Counted from the stretch's first letter, positions 1 to 6,649 are shown. The stretch is 8,395 bases of DNA from a bacterium (GCA_027619145.1 JAQCGA010000148.1:1-8395), one strand, 5' to 3'. Made by a program: numbers and translations. Notes: generated from the letters alone by a model not told the origin.

Positions 1-1
1 T

Positions 2-337
2 GATTATTCCTGGGGGATCCCTGGAGGAATCTTGGCCGCCATTTTCGGCTTGATGTACCTGCGATTCCTTTGGCACCTGCCTGCGCAGACCCGGTGGCTC
101 TTCATCGTCTCGGGTTGCGTGTTCCTGGGGGGTGCCGTTGGTGTGGAGATGTGGACAGATTGGTACGACGATAACAAACTCTTGAATACGCTGGCCTACA
201 ATTTATGGACCACCGTTGAAGAAGGTATGGAGATGGGCAGCATCGTACTCTTCATTCACGCACTGCTCGGATACATGCGCCAGGAACATGGTGCCCGCGT
301 CGAAGTGATCATAGCAGATAAAGCGGGTAAAACGTAA
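2..337 (+). CDS. Integral membrane protein, 3' end only (5' end outside window)
   Basis: The frame is open from the first bases to a TAA at 335-337, so this is the last 111 residues of a longer protein whose start lies upstream. An internal TTG at 32 could be read as a start, but the open frame before it already looks hydrophobic and continuous. Three hydrophobic segments are visible, roughly residues 6-24, 32-48 and 79-92 of the visible part. Acidic residues lie in or beside the membrane: GAVGVE near 44-49 and VEEGMEMG near 72-79. This Gly/Glu pattern resembles a widespread group of uncharacterised multi-TM bacterial proteins, but I cannot name a family or function. The short C-terminal tail is polar and probably cytosolic. 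The gene ends 40 bp before a hairpin terminator that it shares with the convergent gene. Confidence 0.75.
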   Translation, partial: DYSWGIPGGILAAIFGLMYLRFLWHLPAQTRWLFIVSGCVFLGGAVGVEMWTDWYDDNKLLNTLAYNLWTTVEEGMEMGSIVLFIHALLGYMRQEHGARVEVIIADKAGKT

Positions 338-377
338 GCGTTTAGAGCTTCCCCTTAACCGCTTGGTGACAATAAGA

Positions 378-407
378 AAGGCCCGACGATAAAAACCGTC
401 GGGCCTT
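378..407. terminator. Bidirectional intrinsic terminator between convergent genes
   Basis: An 11-bp perfect stem (AAGGCCCGACG at 378-388 with its complement at 397-407) closes an 8-nt loop. On the + strand it is followed by TCTCTGTTT. On the minus strand it is followed by TTTCTTATT. It lies between the + gene ending at 337 and the minus gene ending at 435, so it can stop transcription from both sides. The U tracts are interrupted rather than pure, but stem length and position make the call strong. Confidence 0.88.
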
Positions 408-434
408 CTCTGTTTACTGTTCTTCTACAACCAC

Positions 435-2397
435 TTATTTTGTGAACATCATCTTATTCACCGCCACGTTCACTCCGGCTTCCAGGCGGTAGAGATACAA
501 CCCGCTGGTAACCTGCCGGCCGAACGCATCCTTTCCATCCCACCGGACCGTATGCATCCCCGGTCCCTGTCCCTCGTTCACCAGCACGCGCATTTCCTGG
601 CCCAGAACATTGTAAATCGTCAGGCGCACGCCCGAGGCTTCCACCAGGGAATACTGGATGGTGGTTTCCGGGTTGAACGGGTTGGGGTAGTTCTGCCGTA
701 GTTCAAATGCCTGCGGTTGCGCAATTTCGGCAAAGCGGGCATCTGAAACAACGTCAAGAGCGCTCGAGAGCGGGCCTGAAAGATCCGCAACAGGATTTGC
801 CTGTTCGCCGACCGTGCTGGAGATGACAACCGGTTTGGCGGCGTTTTTCTTGCCGTTGCCCTGGTTGTGAACAACGTGAACTTCTCCCATGGCCGTGGTG
901 GTGTTCGGCCCGTCGGAGGACGTAACGGTGAGGGTATAGATGCGTTCCCCGTCTTTACCGCTGCGTTCGGCGCGCAGCCACACCTCGAAGGTGCCGTCAC
1001 CGTTGTCGTTGACAATCCAGTCCGAATCGGTATTGCCGTCCCCCAGTCCGTTGATGGGCTGGTTGCTGGTGACCACGATGCCCAGCGTCAGGTCGGAGCC
1101 GATGGAGGCGCAGGCGTCGGTTACGGAGCCAGTAGCCACCCGGTACATCTTGTGGTTGGGCGGCCAGAGGCTGGTCAGTTCCAGGTTCAGGTCAACCACC
1201 GGCGGCGTGGTATCCACAACGTGTACCGTACGGGTCACCTGCGCGGCAACATTCCCGCTGGCATCCGTGGCGTTGTAGGTAATCGTATAATCACCGTCTA
1301 CCGAAACGTCCACAGAACCTGCAATTACAACCTGTACGTTCGGGTCGCAGGCATCAGCGGCTGTTGCGCCCAACTCGGTATAGGTTCCAATGTTGCATTC
1401 CACACTCACATCCGCAGCACCGTTCAGCGTAATCACCGGTGGTGTTATGTCATGAACGGTAACGGTAGCGGTCACAGTGTTGCTTTCACCTTTGTCATCG
1501 GTCACCGTCAAAATAATGGTATTGGCACCCAGATCATCGCAGTTAAACGATGAAACATTCACACCCAGAGTGATAGGATCTCCGTCGGGATCATAAGATC
1601 CATTATCTACATCTGCAGCAGTAATGGTTGCATTACCATTTGCATCTAGATTCACATCAATGTTCTTAGAAATAGCGACCGGTGGTTGATTGGTCGGTCC
1701 GCCATTGGGGGGAAGGTAGCCATCATCCTGTACGTCCAGCTGAAAGTGTCCTCCAAATGGCGTGACGCTTGTGATATCTGGCGTTCCACTGGCCCCAACC
1801 GTGAGATTGTCTATGATGGCTCCCCCATCGAGAATATGATCCCATCGGTCAGAGGCCTGAAACCGAATCGTCGCAGTGCCGCTAAGCCCAGAAACATCGA
1901 GCACGACGTGGCGAACAGGCCCTATGTTGAGACCTCCAGGAAACCCACCGAATTCACTTTGTATGGTAAACTCTCGAACAAAGACGCCATTTAGAAAGAT
2001 CCGAACCGGATCCTCATAAGGCGTATAGTCGTGAGCAACATATTGAAGATCAAATTCAAGGGTACTGGTTCCAGAAGGCAGTGAAACATCTATGTCAACC
2101 CCACCAAGATCATAGAGTGTTCCCCATGTCGCATCCGAAACGCCACCGCCACCGGCGTTGGCAGAAAACCATTCAGTTCTAATTTCACGTGCGTCACCAG
2201 ATGAAATCACCATTGTCCCCCCCACCTGGAGCCAGAGAGGCAATGACTTCCGCGGTGGTATAGTGAGAATTGTGCCCGGCGTGCGTCATATCAACCGTAA
2301 CAACACTCGCTCTGTCTTGCGCGTAACCCGCTGTCGAGACCAGTAAAAATGCACTCAAAAATGTGAAAATATGCATAGTCGTCTTAGATAATTTCAT
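435..2397 (-). CDS. Secreted multidomain Ig-like protein with C-terminal YPNPFNP sorting domain, frameshifted at a G7 tract
   Basis: Read from the ATG at 2397-2395, which has GGAGAG at 2411-2406 and an 8-nt spacer, the protein begins MKLSKTTMHIFTFLSAFLLV and a signal peptide ending near AGYAQ. This frame stops at 2194-2196. The downstream frame (2243-435, 602 codons) continues the protein if one G is dropped from the G7 run at 2223-2217, giving 653 residues. On that numbering: residues about 70-205 are a jelly-roll-like beta-sandwich ending in GGAIIDNLTVG; about 238-316 is an Ig/HYR-like module; about 319-397 is a Cry22/DUF5011-like Ig domain (TPPVITL to VHVVD); about 400-510 is a module with WPPNHK at 411-416 and NDNGDGTF; about 563-653 is the sorting domain with QNYPNPFNP at 568-576 and VRWDGKDAFGRQVTSGLYLY. 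The protein is probably exported to the cell surface or medium by a type IX-like route. Binding role is inferred; no catalytic motif was seen. Confidence 0.85.
2217..2223 (-). other. G7 homopolymer at the frameshift point
   Basis: Seven consecutive C on the + strand (G on the coding strand) lie within GCT CCA GGT GGG GGG GAC. With seven G the signal-peptide frame stops 9 codons later (FIW then TGA). With six G it reads APGGGTMVISSGDAREIRTEW and joins the 602-codon frame. With eight G it stops at TGA almost at once. The tract is therefore the exact and sufficient cause of the break between the two open frames. Confidence 0.85.
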
Positions 2398-2709
2398 ATT
2401 GTAATCTCTCCACAAACATCGGTTAGTGTTCTCTATACAGTTGCGCAGTGGCTAAAAAACGACTTACTATACAAAAACAAAAAACAACTTTACCTATCGG
2501 CCACCTCCTTTCAGAATCCAAATGGGTTTTCTCATTGGCAAACAAATTAATGATTATGGTGTTTCACCCTTCGTCACCAGACCCACATCTACGATCATAC
2601 CCATGCGATCAAAACAGGCAAGAAGCAATTTGGACTTCACTTTTTTTGGGACCATCGCTATCGCAATACCAACCAATCGAAGTTTCATTCACGATCGCCC
2701 GTTATAAAA

Positions 2710-2784
2710 TCAGACGAAGGCTGGGCGTGCCGCAGACAACAACATACTTCCGAAAAAGGCCAGAAGCGCTGCAATCCTGTGCAT
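2710..2784 (-). pseudogene. Possible signal-peptide remnant
   Basis: From an ATG at 2784-2782 the minus strand reads 24 codons, MHRIAALLAFFGSMLLSAAR then PAFV, and stops at TGA. A basic n-region, a hydrophobic core and a small-residue end make this look like a Sec signal peptide with no mature protein behind it. It could be the decayed 5' end of a secreted-protein gene, or chance in a low-constraint region. No ribosome binding site of good quality precedes it. Confidence 0.2.
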
Positions 2785-3111
2785 ATGTGTTCTTTTTCCA
2801 TAGAAAGACAAAAAAAGATCTGATCGTCCCTTCACATCGTCTCCCATCCGTCCGCATCGGTTCCCTGCCAGGTTCGAATGCGAACAGCAATCCAAATCCA
2901 CCAAACAACCATACTACAACCATGTTAAAGGTTCCCTTTAACTTCTTCGAGAAATCCTGCCCTTCCCGAAAAGAATAAAAAAAGCCGAAGGCCTCTGTTC
3001 TGTCGCGAACGCGAAGAACATCAACCATTCAGCCCGACCTGCTCTTTCCGGACGGTAAGCTGCTACCAGGGGATCCCCCGATGGAACCCACTGCGCGCCC
3101 GAGAAAGATGA

Positions 3112-3138
3112 AGCTTATTTAATAAATCAAATAAAGCT
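3112..3138. repeat. Imperfect A/T-rich inverted repeat
   Basis: AGCTTATTT (3112-3120) and AAATAAAGCT (3129-3138) are complementary apart from one bulged base, around an 8-nt loop. There is no T tract of terminator quality. It lies about 200 bp upstream of the mutarotase gene. Function is unknown and it may be chance. Confidence 0.3.
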
Positions 3139-3333
3139 AAGAAGACAACACTGAATGTGGGACAAACAGTCGACAATGTCAATACAAATAACTGAAAGCC
3201 CTGAACTTTTCTGGACCGGTCATTATCCGACACACACGCCTGAGCGAAGCCTTTCCCATCATTTCCCTTGCGATCAGGCCCGGGTCATCCACATCTTTAT
3301 CGCGACAGATACCACACAAAACGCCCCCAAACC

Positions 3334-3340
3334 GAGGTGA
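3334..3340 (+). promoter_or_regulatory. Strong Shine-Dalgarno site of the mutarotase gene
   Basis: GAGGTGA ends 4 nt before the ATG at 3345 and fixes that start over the in-frame ATG six codons in (3360). Confidence 0.8.
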
Positions 3341-3344
3341 CGAT

Positions 3345-3665
3345 ATGTACTCAAGTGGCATGACCTTCAAACTGAAGCCCGGAAACTATGAAGCATATAA
3401 AAAAGCGCACGATGAACTCTGGCCTGAAATGGTGGAAGCCATGTCGAAAAACGAAGTCAACATGGTCATCTACCACTACAACGACCGCCTTTTCCTCTAT
3501 CTCACCGCGCCCAGTCGCGAACATTTTGAACGCAGCCACCGGGGCGAAGTCGCAGACCGCTGGACCGCATACATGGCGACCATGATGGAAACCGATGAAA
3601 ACGGAAACTCCATCGTGGAAGAACTGGACCAGGCTTTTGCCTTTGGAGATTTCAAAACAGTCTGA
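3345..3665 (+). CDS. rhaM: L-rhamnose mutarotase (RhaM/RhaU family)
   Basis: The 106-residue protein matches the DUF718/RhaM family in length (about 104 in E. coli) and in pattern. Family members interconvert the alpha and beta anomers of L-rhamnose in the cytosol and so feed rhamnose isomerase. The start MYSSGMTFKLKPGNYEAYKKAHDELWPE carries the family arrangement with Tyr18, His22 (the expected acid/base residue) and the LWPE motif. A middle beta strand (VIYHYNDRLFLYLTA) and an RWTAYM helix around residues 72-77 follow, and the acidic C-terminal strand VEELDQAFAFGD ends the ferredoxin-like fold. The GAGGTGA site just upstream supports this start. No other rhamnose genes are next to it, so it stands alone here. 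Acting on a related deoxy or 6-carbon sugar is possible. Its 3' end is butted against the decayed sorting-domain fragment on the other strand. Confidence 0.87.
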   Translation: MYSSGMTFKLKPGNYEAYKKAHDELWPEMVEAMSKNEVNMVIYHYNDRLFLYLTAPSREHFERSHRGEVADRWTAYMATMMETDENGNSIVEELDQAFAFGDFKTV

Positions 3666-3726
3666 CTGCCCTGCGCTCGCAACTTCCCGAACCGTATCCC
3701 TGCGTAGCGGCTGCAGGCCACGTATC

Positions 3727-3882
3727 GAAGAGCTGGTAAAGATACAACCCGGCCGACACCCTCCGGCCCGAAGCATCCCGCCCGTCCCACTGTACTGCGT
3801 GGGCACCCGTCACCGGCCCAATCTTCGCCCCGGATCTATCGTACGTAATTCCTATTGACACGTACGTTTTCCCAGATATCTT
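3727..3882 (-). pseudogene. Remnant of a FlgD-like / YPNPFNP-type C-terminal sorting domain
   Basis: On the minus strand the translation includes VQWDGRDASGRRVSAGLYLY. This is the same module as VRWDGKDAFGRQVTSGLYLY at the C terminus of the intact-looking domain in the 435-2397 gene. DNA similarity is visible too: both share AGATACAACCC (493-503 and 3740-3750 on +) in matching positions. The frame is closed upstream by a stop at 3883-3885. After LYLYQLF it runs into unrelated sequence and stops at 3652, inside the 3' end of the mutarotase gene. There is no signal peptide, no YPNPF motif and no start with a ribosome binding site. It is best explained as the decayed 3' end of a lost secreted-protein gene. 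Confidence 0.65.
3855..3882 (+). promoter_or_regulatory. Candidate promoter of the toxin-antitoxin pair
   Basis: TTGACA (3855-3860) is a perfect -35 hexamer. With a 16-nt spacer it precedes TATCTT (3877-3882), a 4/6 match to -10. Transcription would start near 3889, about 38 nt before the antitoxin ATG. Two copies of CGTACGT (3840-3846 and 3861-3867), exactly 21 bp apart, flank the -35 box. They could be operator half-sites for the antitoxin, as these operons are normally self-repressed. This is inference from spacing only. Confidence 0.4.
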
Positions 3883-3926
3883 TTATGCAGAAGATCCATA
3901 CGTGAATCCTTTCCTGGAGAACCGGC

Positions 3927-4163
3927 ATGAAATCCATAACGCCTACTGAATTGCGCGGGAATATTTATCAAATCCTGAACGAGGTTCTGGATACCGGAAT
4001 CCCTGTGGAAATTATCAAAAACGGCAGAAAACTCATCCTCGCTCCTGCCGAACGTACGGACAAACTTCAAAACCTGGCAAAACGAAAAACCTTCATCAAG
4101 GGAGACCCCAATGACCTGGTTGACATGACCTGGGAAACGGAGGTACACCTTGATTTACCTTGA
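3927..4163 (+). CDS. Phd/YefM-family antitoxin
   Basis: The 78-residue protein starts MKSITPTELRGNIYQILNEV, the standard opening of Phd/YefM antitoxins. Residues about 1-45 form the N-terminal DNA-binding domain, with the typical EIIKNGRKLILAP strand-turn-strand around 28-40. Residues about 46-78 form the charged C-terminal tail (LVDMTWETEVHLDLP) that in this family folds onto the toxin. The start is set by GGAGA at 3916-3920, 6 nt from the ATG. The stop overlaps the toxin start by 14 nt, so the two are translationally coupled. By family knowledge it neutralises the PIN RNase and represses its own operon as a dimer or as a complex. Partner families are often mixed in such loci, so vapB as a name is only by partnership. 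Confidence 0.88.
   Translation: MKSITPTELRGNIYQILNEVLDTGIPVEIIKNGRKLILAPAERTDKLQNLAKRKTFIKGDPNDLVDMTWETEVHLDLP
4139..4143 (+). promoter_or_regulatory. Shine-Dalgarno site that sets the TTG start of the toxin
   Basis: GGAGG lies inside the antitoxin reading frame, 6 nt before the TTG at 4150. It makes that rare start codon credible and places the toxin under coupled translation. Confidence 0.75.
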
Positions 4164-4524
4164 TACCCACGTTGTCGCCTGGTTATACGGCGGGCACATC
4201 GAAAGCCTCAGTCTCACGGCCAGAAACCTGATCAACGAAAATGATCTCTACATTTCCCCAATTGTAATTTTGGAATTGCAGTATTTGCTTGAAATCGAAC
4301 GCATCACACAATCTCCTCAAACCGTCGTCTCTACTCTTTCTACATCTATTGGACTGCACGTATGCGGCAAAGACTTTCAGCAAATCGTCCTCTGCGCCGG
4401 GCATTTCTCCTGGACACGAGACCCCTTCGACCGCATCATTGTGGCCCACGCAGCCCTGAACAACAACACGCTCCTGACAAAAGACCGGACCCTCCTCACA
4501 CATTTTGAACACGCCGTATGGTAA
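4150..4524 (+). CDS. PIN-domain ribonuclease toxin (VapC type)
   Basis: The 124-residue protein is a compact single PIN domain. Acidic residues expected to bind the catalytic metal are present: Asp5 in MIYLDTHVVAWL, Glu42 in SPIVILELQYL, Asp91/Asp94 in WTRDPFDRIIVAHA, and Asp112 in LLTKDRTL. The sequence WTRDPFDRIIVAHA is typical of the PIN_Sll0205-like subgroup that pairs with Phd-type antitoxins. By family knowledge it cuts tRNA or rRNA when free of the antitoxin. The start is TTG, supported by GGAGG 6 nt upstream and by the fact that LDT must sit at the very N terminus. All catalytic positions are intact, so the toxin looks functional. No terminator is visible in the 142 bp before the next gene. 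Confidence 0.9.
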   Translation: MIYLDTHVVAWLYGGHIESLSLTARNLINENDLYISPIVILELQYLLEIERITQSPQTVVSTLSTSIGLHVCGKDFQQIVLCAGHFSWTRDPFDRIIVAHAALNNNTLLTKDRTLLTHFEHAVW

Positions 4525-4666
4525 ATCTACGCCTCTTACGTCTCTCTTCATCCAGCCCGATCCGTAGTTGCCTTTCCCTTCGCGTCCTGCACGCGGCGCA
4601 TCCTGCACCGGTTGCGACTTTGCGAGCGACCGCTTTTCAGCCTTTCCTGAGAAATACCATTATCCA

Positions 4667-5632
4667 ATGAACGCCATCTCTATCTCCACCCTCTGTAAAA
4701 CCTACGTCGTCCCGGAGCGCGAAGCCGGCCTGGCCGCCGCCCTGAAAAGCCTGGTCCACCGCCATTCCCGCGAGATCCAGGCCGTCAAAGATGTCTCCTT
4801 CGACATCCCCGCCGGAGAAATCGTTGGCTTCTTAGGTCCCAATGGCGCAGGCAAAACCACCACCCTCAAAATGCTCTCCGGCCTCCTCTATCCCACCTCG
4901 GGAGACGTAAACGTACTCGACCACATTCCCTCCCAGCGTAAAAAAGATTTCCTGCGGCAAATCACCCTGGTCATGGGCAACCGCAACCAGCTCGTCTGGG
5001 ACATTCCCGTCAGCGACTCCTTCGAACGCAACCGCGCCATCTACCGCCTCTCTCGGGAAGAATTTCGTATCACCCTGGACGAACTCACCGAATTACTCGA
5101 CATCGGCCCGCTCCTCTCCAAACCCGTACGCAACCTCTCCCTGGGCGAACGCATGAAATGCGAAATCGCCGTTGCCCTCCTGCACCGCCCACAGGTCCTC
5201 TTCCTGGACGAACCCACCATCGGCCTGGACGTAACCATGCAGCGCCGTATCCGCACCTTTCTTGCTGAATACAACCGCCGCTACAACGCCACCGTCCTGC
5301 TCACCAGCCATTATATGGCCGACGTAGAAGCCCTCTGCAAACGCGTCATCGTCATCCACCACGGCAGCATCCTCTTCGACGGAGACCTGTCCAGCCTCGT
5401 CCAGCGCTTCTCCGCTCACAAAACCATCGTCGTAGATCTCGAAACCGAAGGTGCAGACCTGTCCGCCTACGGCGAAGTCATCTCCACCGAAGGCGTGCAC
5501 ATCACCCTGCGTGTACCCAAAGCACAAACCGCATCTGTCACCGGCCGCCTCCTGGCCGACCTGCCCGTCCTCGACCTTACCGTAGAAGATCCACCCATCG
5601 AAGAGGTTATTGAACAGGTATTTGCTACATAA
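4667..5632 (+). CDS. ABC transporter ATP-binding protein, COG4586 type
   Basis: The 321-residue protein is the cytosolic motor of an ABC-2-like exporter. Visible motifs are Walker A GPNGAGKT (57-64), Q-loop Gln108 in VMGNRNQLVWDIP, signature LSLGE (157-161, replacing LSGGQ), Walker B VLFLDE (177-182), D-loop GLD (186-188) and the switch His215 in TSHYM. The stretch GNRNQLVWDIPVSDSF and the LSLGER signature point to COG4586 rather than to DrrA/CcmA types. Residues about 240-321 are the usual C-terminal regulatory extension. The frame is open back to a TTG at 4568, but the ATG at 4667 is the better start since homologues begin with an MxxIS.. strand. No clear Shine-Dalgarno site precedes it. 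The permeases it needs are encoded at 5733 and 7426. The substrate is unknown; a cyanobacterial system of this kind has been linked to methyl viologen export. Confidence 0.92.
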   Translation: MNAISISTLCKTYVVPEREAGLAAALKSLVHRHSREIQAVKDVSFDIPAGEIVGFLGPNGAGKTTTLKMLSGLLYPTSGDVNVLDHIPSQRKKDFLRQITLVMGNRNQLVWDIPVSDSFERNRAIYRLSREEFRITLDELTELLDIGPLLSKPVRNLSLGERMKCEIAVALLHRPQVLFLDEPTIGLDVTMQRRIRTFLAEYNRRYNATVLLTSHYMADVEALCKRVIVIHHGSILFDGDLSSLVQRFSAHKTIVVDLETEGADLSAYGEVISTEGVHITLRVPKAQTASVTGRLLADLPVLDLTVEDPPIEEVIEQVFAT

Positions 5633-5649
5633 AAAAGCAGCAGGCAAAA

Positions 5650-5691
5650 ACAATTGACAATTGACAATTAGCAATTGATAATTATCAATTT
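5650..5691. repeat. Six-unit heptamer tandem array
   Basis: Six consecutive 7-bp units run through the gap between ATPase and first permease: ACAATTG, ACAATTG, ACAATTA, GCAATTG, ATAATTA, TCAATTT. The 3' part also forms a perfect 18-bp palindrome, AATTGATAATTATCAATT (5673-5690). Arrays of this CAATTGA kind occur as dispersed intergenic repeats in many bacterial genomes. Here the array accounts for nearly half of the 100-bp gap. Confidence 0.8.
5654..5682 (+). promoter_or_regulatory. Near-consensus promoter formed by the heptamer array
   Basis: TTGACA (5654-5659), a perfect -35, is separated by exactly 17 nt from GATAAT (5677-5682), a 5/6 match to the -10 consensus. Both hexamers are made of repeat units. 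Transcription would start near 5689, about 44 nt before the permease ATG. It may supply an internal promoter for the two permeases. Whether this organism's main sigma factor uses the TTGACA/TATAAT consensus is not known. Confidence 0.45.
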
Positions 5692-5732
5692 ATCTTTACT
5701 ATTTCACCGCTACATTTCTACAGCATGCTCCT

Positions 5733-6536
5733 ATGACCGCATTTCTCGACATCTACTGGACCGCCTTCAAAACCGCCCTGGCCGAACAGTTCCAGTACCG
5801 GGCCGCCATGGCCATCTGGATGCTCTTCCGCATCCTGGAACCCGTCATCTACCTCGTCGTCTGGTCTACCGTTGCACAGGCCCGAGGCGGACAGGTTGGC
5901 GGTTATGAAACCGGCGACTTTGTAGCCTACTACATCGTCCTCATGGTCGTCAATCAATTCACCTTCACCTGGATCATGTTCGAGTTCGAATACCGGGTGC
6001 GCCAGGGGGAACTCTCACCCCTTTTGCTCAAACCCATTCATCCCATCCACCAGGATATTGCGGATAATCTCGCTTACAAACTCCTCACCACAGTCATTCT
6101 CTTTCCCACCGTCGCTCTGCTCGTCTTCCTGTTCCAGCCCAGCTTCCACCCACAGCCCTGGGCCATCGTCGCATTTTTCCCGGCCATGGCACTCGCCTTC
6201 CTCATGCGCTTCTTTGTAGAATGGACCCTCGCCCTGGCTGCCTTCTGGACCACACGCGTCTCCGCCATCAACCAGATGTACTTTGTCCTGGGCCTCTTCC
6301 TCTCCGGCCGCATCGCGCCCATCTCGCTCCTCCCTGAACCCGTCCAGCTCCTGGCAAACCTCCTGCCCTACCGCTGGTCACTTGCATTCCCTGTAGAACT
6401 TTTCCTGGGTCGCCTCACTGAACGCGAGATGTGGACCGGATTCGCCGCACAAGCCATCTGGCTGGCCCTGGCCTTTCTGATCATGTCTTTCACCTGGCGC
6501 CGGGGTCTGCGCCGCTACTCCGCCGTCGGCTCCTGA
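5733..6536 (+). CDS. ABC-2-like permease, COG4587/DUF990 (ABC2_membrane_6) type
   Basis: The 267-residue protein has about six membrane segments (roughly 25-48, 62-83, 116-134, 142-172, 180-197 and 237-254), the usual length and layout of this permease group. The cytosolic loop RQGELSPLLLKP (90-101) is the group's hallmark after the second membrane segment and probably contacts the ATPase. The C terminus WRRGLRRYSAVGS matches the end of the second permease (WKRGLRSYSGASA), showing the two are related. It is the first of two unlike transmembrane subunits of the exporter driven by the ATPase upstream. The ATG has no Shine-Dalgarno site, and a heptamer array with a promoter-like pair lies 50-80 bp upstream. 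Confidence 0.87.
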   Translation: MTAFLDIYWTAFKTALAEQFQYRAAMAIWMLFRILEPVIYLVVWSTVAQARGGQVGGYETGDFVAYYIVLMVVNQFTFTWIMFEFEYRVRQGELSPLLLKPIHPIHQDIADNLAYKLLTTVILFPTVALLVFLFQPSFHPQPWAIVAFFPAMALAFLMRFFVEWTLALAAFWTTRVSAINQMYFVLGLFLSGRIAPISLLPEPVQLLANLLPYRWSLAFPVELFLGRLTEREMWTGFAAQAIWLALAFLIMSFTWRRGLRRYSAVGS

Positions 6537-6582
6537 ATATCTGTCAAATGTAATACCCGATATGATTCGGCCTGCAACAGGC

Positions 6583-6603
6583 GGGCGAACACAAGGTTCG
6601 CCC
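6583..6603. repeat. REP/MITE-like palindrome in the operon gap
   Basis: GGGCGAAC (6583-6590) and GTTCGCCC (6596-6603) form an 8-bp perfect stem around ACAAG, followed by CTACG. The core GGGCGAACACAAGGTTCGCC resembles a short palindromic repeat that, from general knowledge, is dispersed in intergenic DNA of many unrelated uncultured bacteria. No terminator T run follows, so the hairpin is more likely a mobile or RNA-stabilising repeat than a terminator. The whole 6537-6649 gap between the first permease and the next gene is the likely insertion context. Confidence 0.6.
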
Positions 6604-6649
6604 CTACGTGACCTGATTATACACTGATTCACCAGTACTGGACCTCACC

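Larger units (their letters stand above)
2398..3344. other. Long intergenic stretch with no convincing gene
   Basis: About 950 bp separate the divergent starts of the secreted-protein gene and the mutarotase gene. It is A/T-richer than the genes around it and has A/T runs near 2455-2490. The open frames in it (for example 2448-2978 on + and 2702-3028 on minus) have no recognisable domain, no good Shine-Dalgarno site and an odd composition. I therefore do not call them genes. A possible signal-peptide remnant lies at 2710-2784 on the minus strand. An imperfect A/T hairpin lies at 3112-3138. The 5' regulatory regions of both flanking genes must lie here, but no clear sigma70-type promoter was found. 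Confidence 0.6.

Noticed and set aside
867..1553. 228-codon + strand open frame inside the secreted-protein gene
   Set aside because: Antisense shadow of a clearly domain-bearing minus-strand gene; rich in Gly, Val and Arg from the opposite strand's codons.
2448..2978. 176-codon + strand open frame in the long gap
   Set aside because: No recognisable domain, no ribosome binding site, composition unlike a folded protein, and overlap with equally long frames on the other strand.
2702..3028. 108-codon minus-strand open frame
   Set aside because: Has one hydrophobic stretch but no domain, no good start context and no sign of coding bias. Likely chance.
3069..3078. GGGGATCCCC palindrome, with a similar GGGGATCCC at 12-20
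   Set aside because: Short, and the copy near 12-20 lies within a coding frame. No flanking similarity, so treated as chance.
4568..4666. 33-codon N-terminal extension of the ATPase from a TTG
   Set aside because: The extension is Pro/Cys/Arg-rich and does not resemble the family. The ATG at 4667 gives the normal N terminus.
5093..5674. 193-codon minus-strand frame across the ATPase gene
   Set aside because: Antisense shadow; its MLIVNCQL start comes from the heptamer array, and the opposite strand has all ABC motifs.
6583..6603. Reading the GGGCGAAC hairpin as a transcription terminator
   Set aside because: No T run follows on either strand and it lies between co-directional genes. Its core looks like a dispersed repeat.
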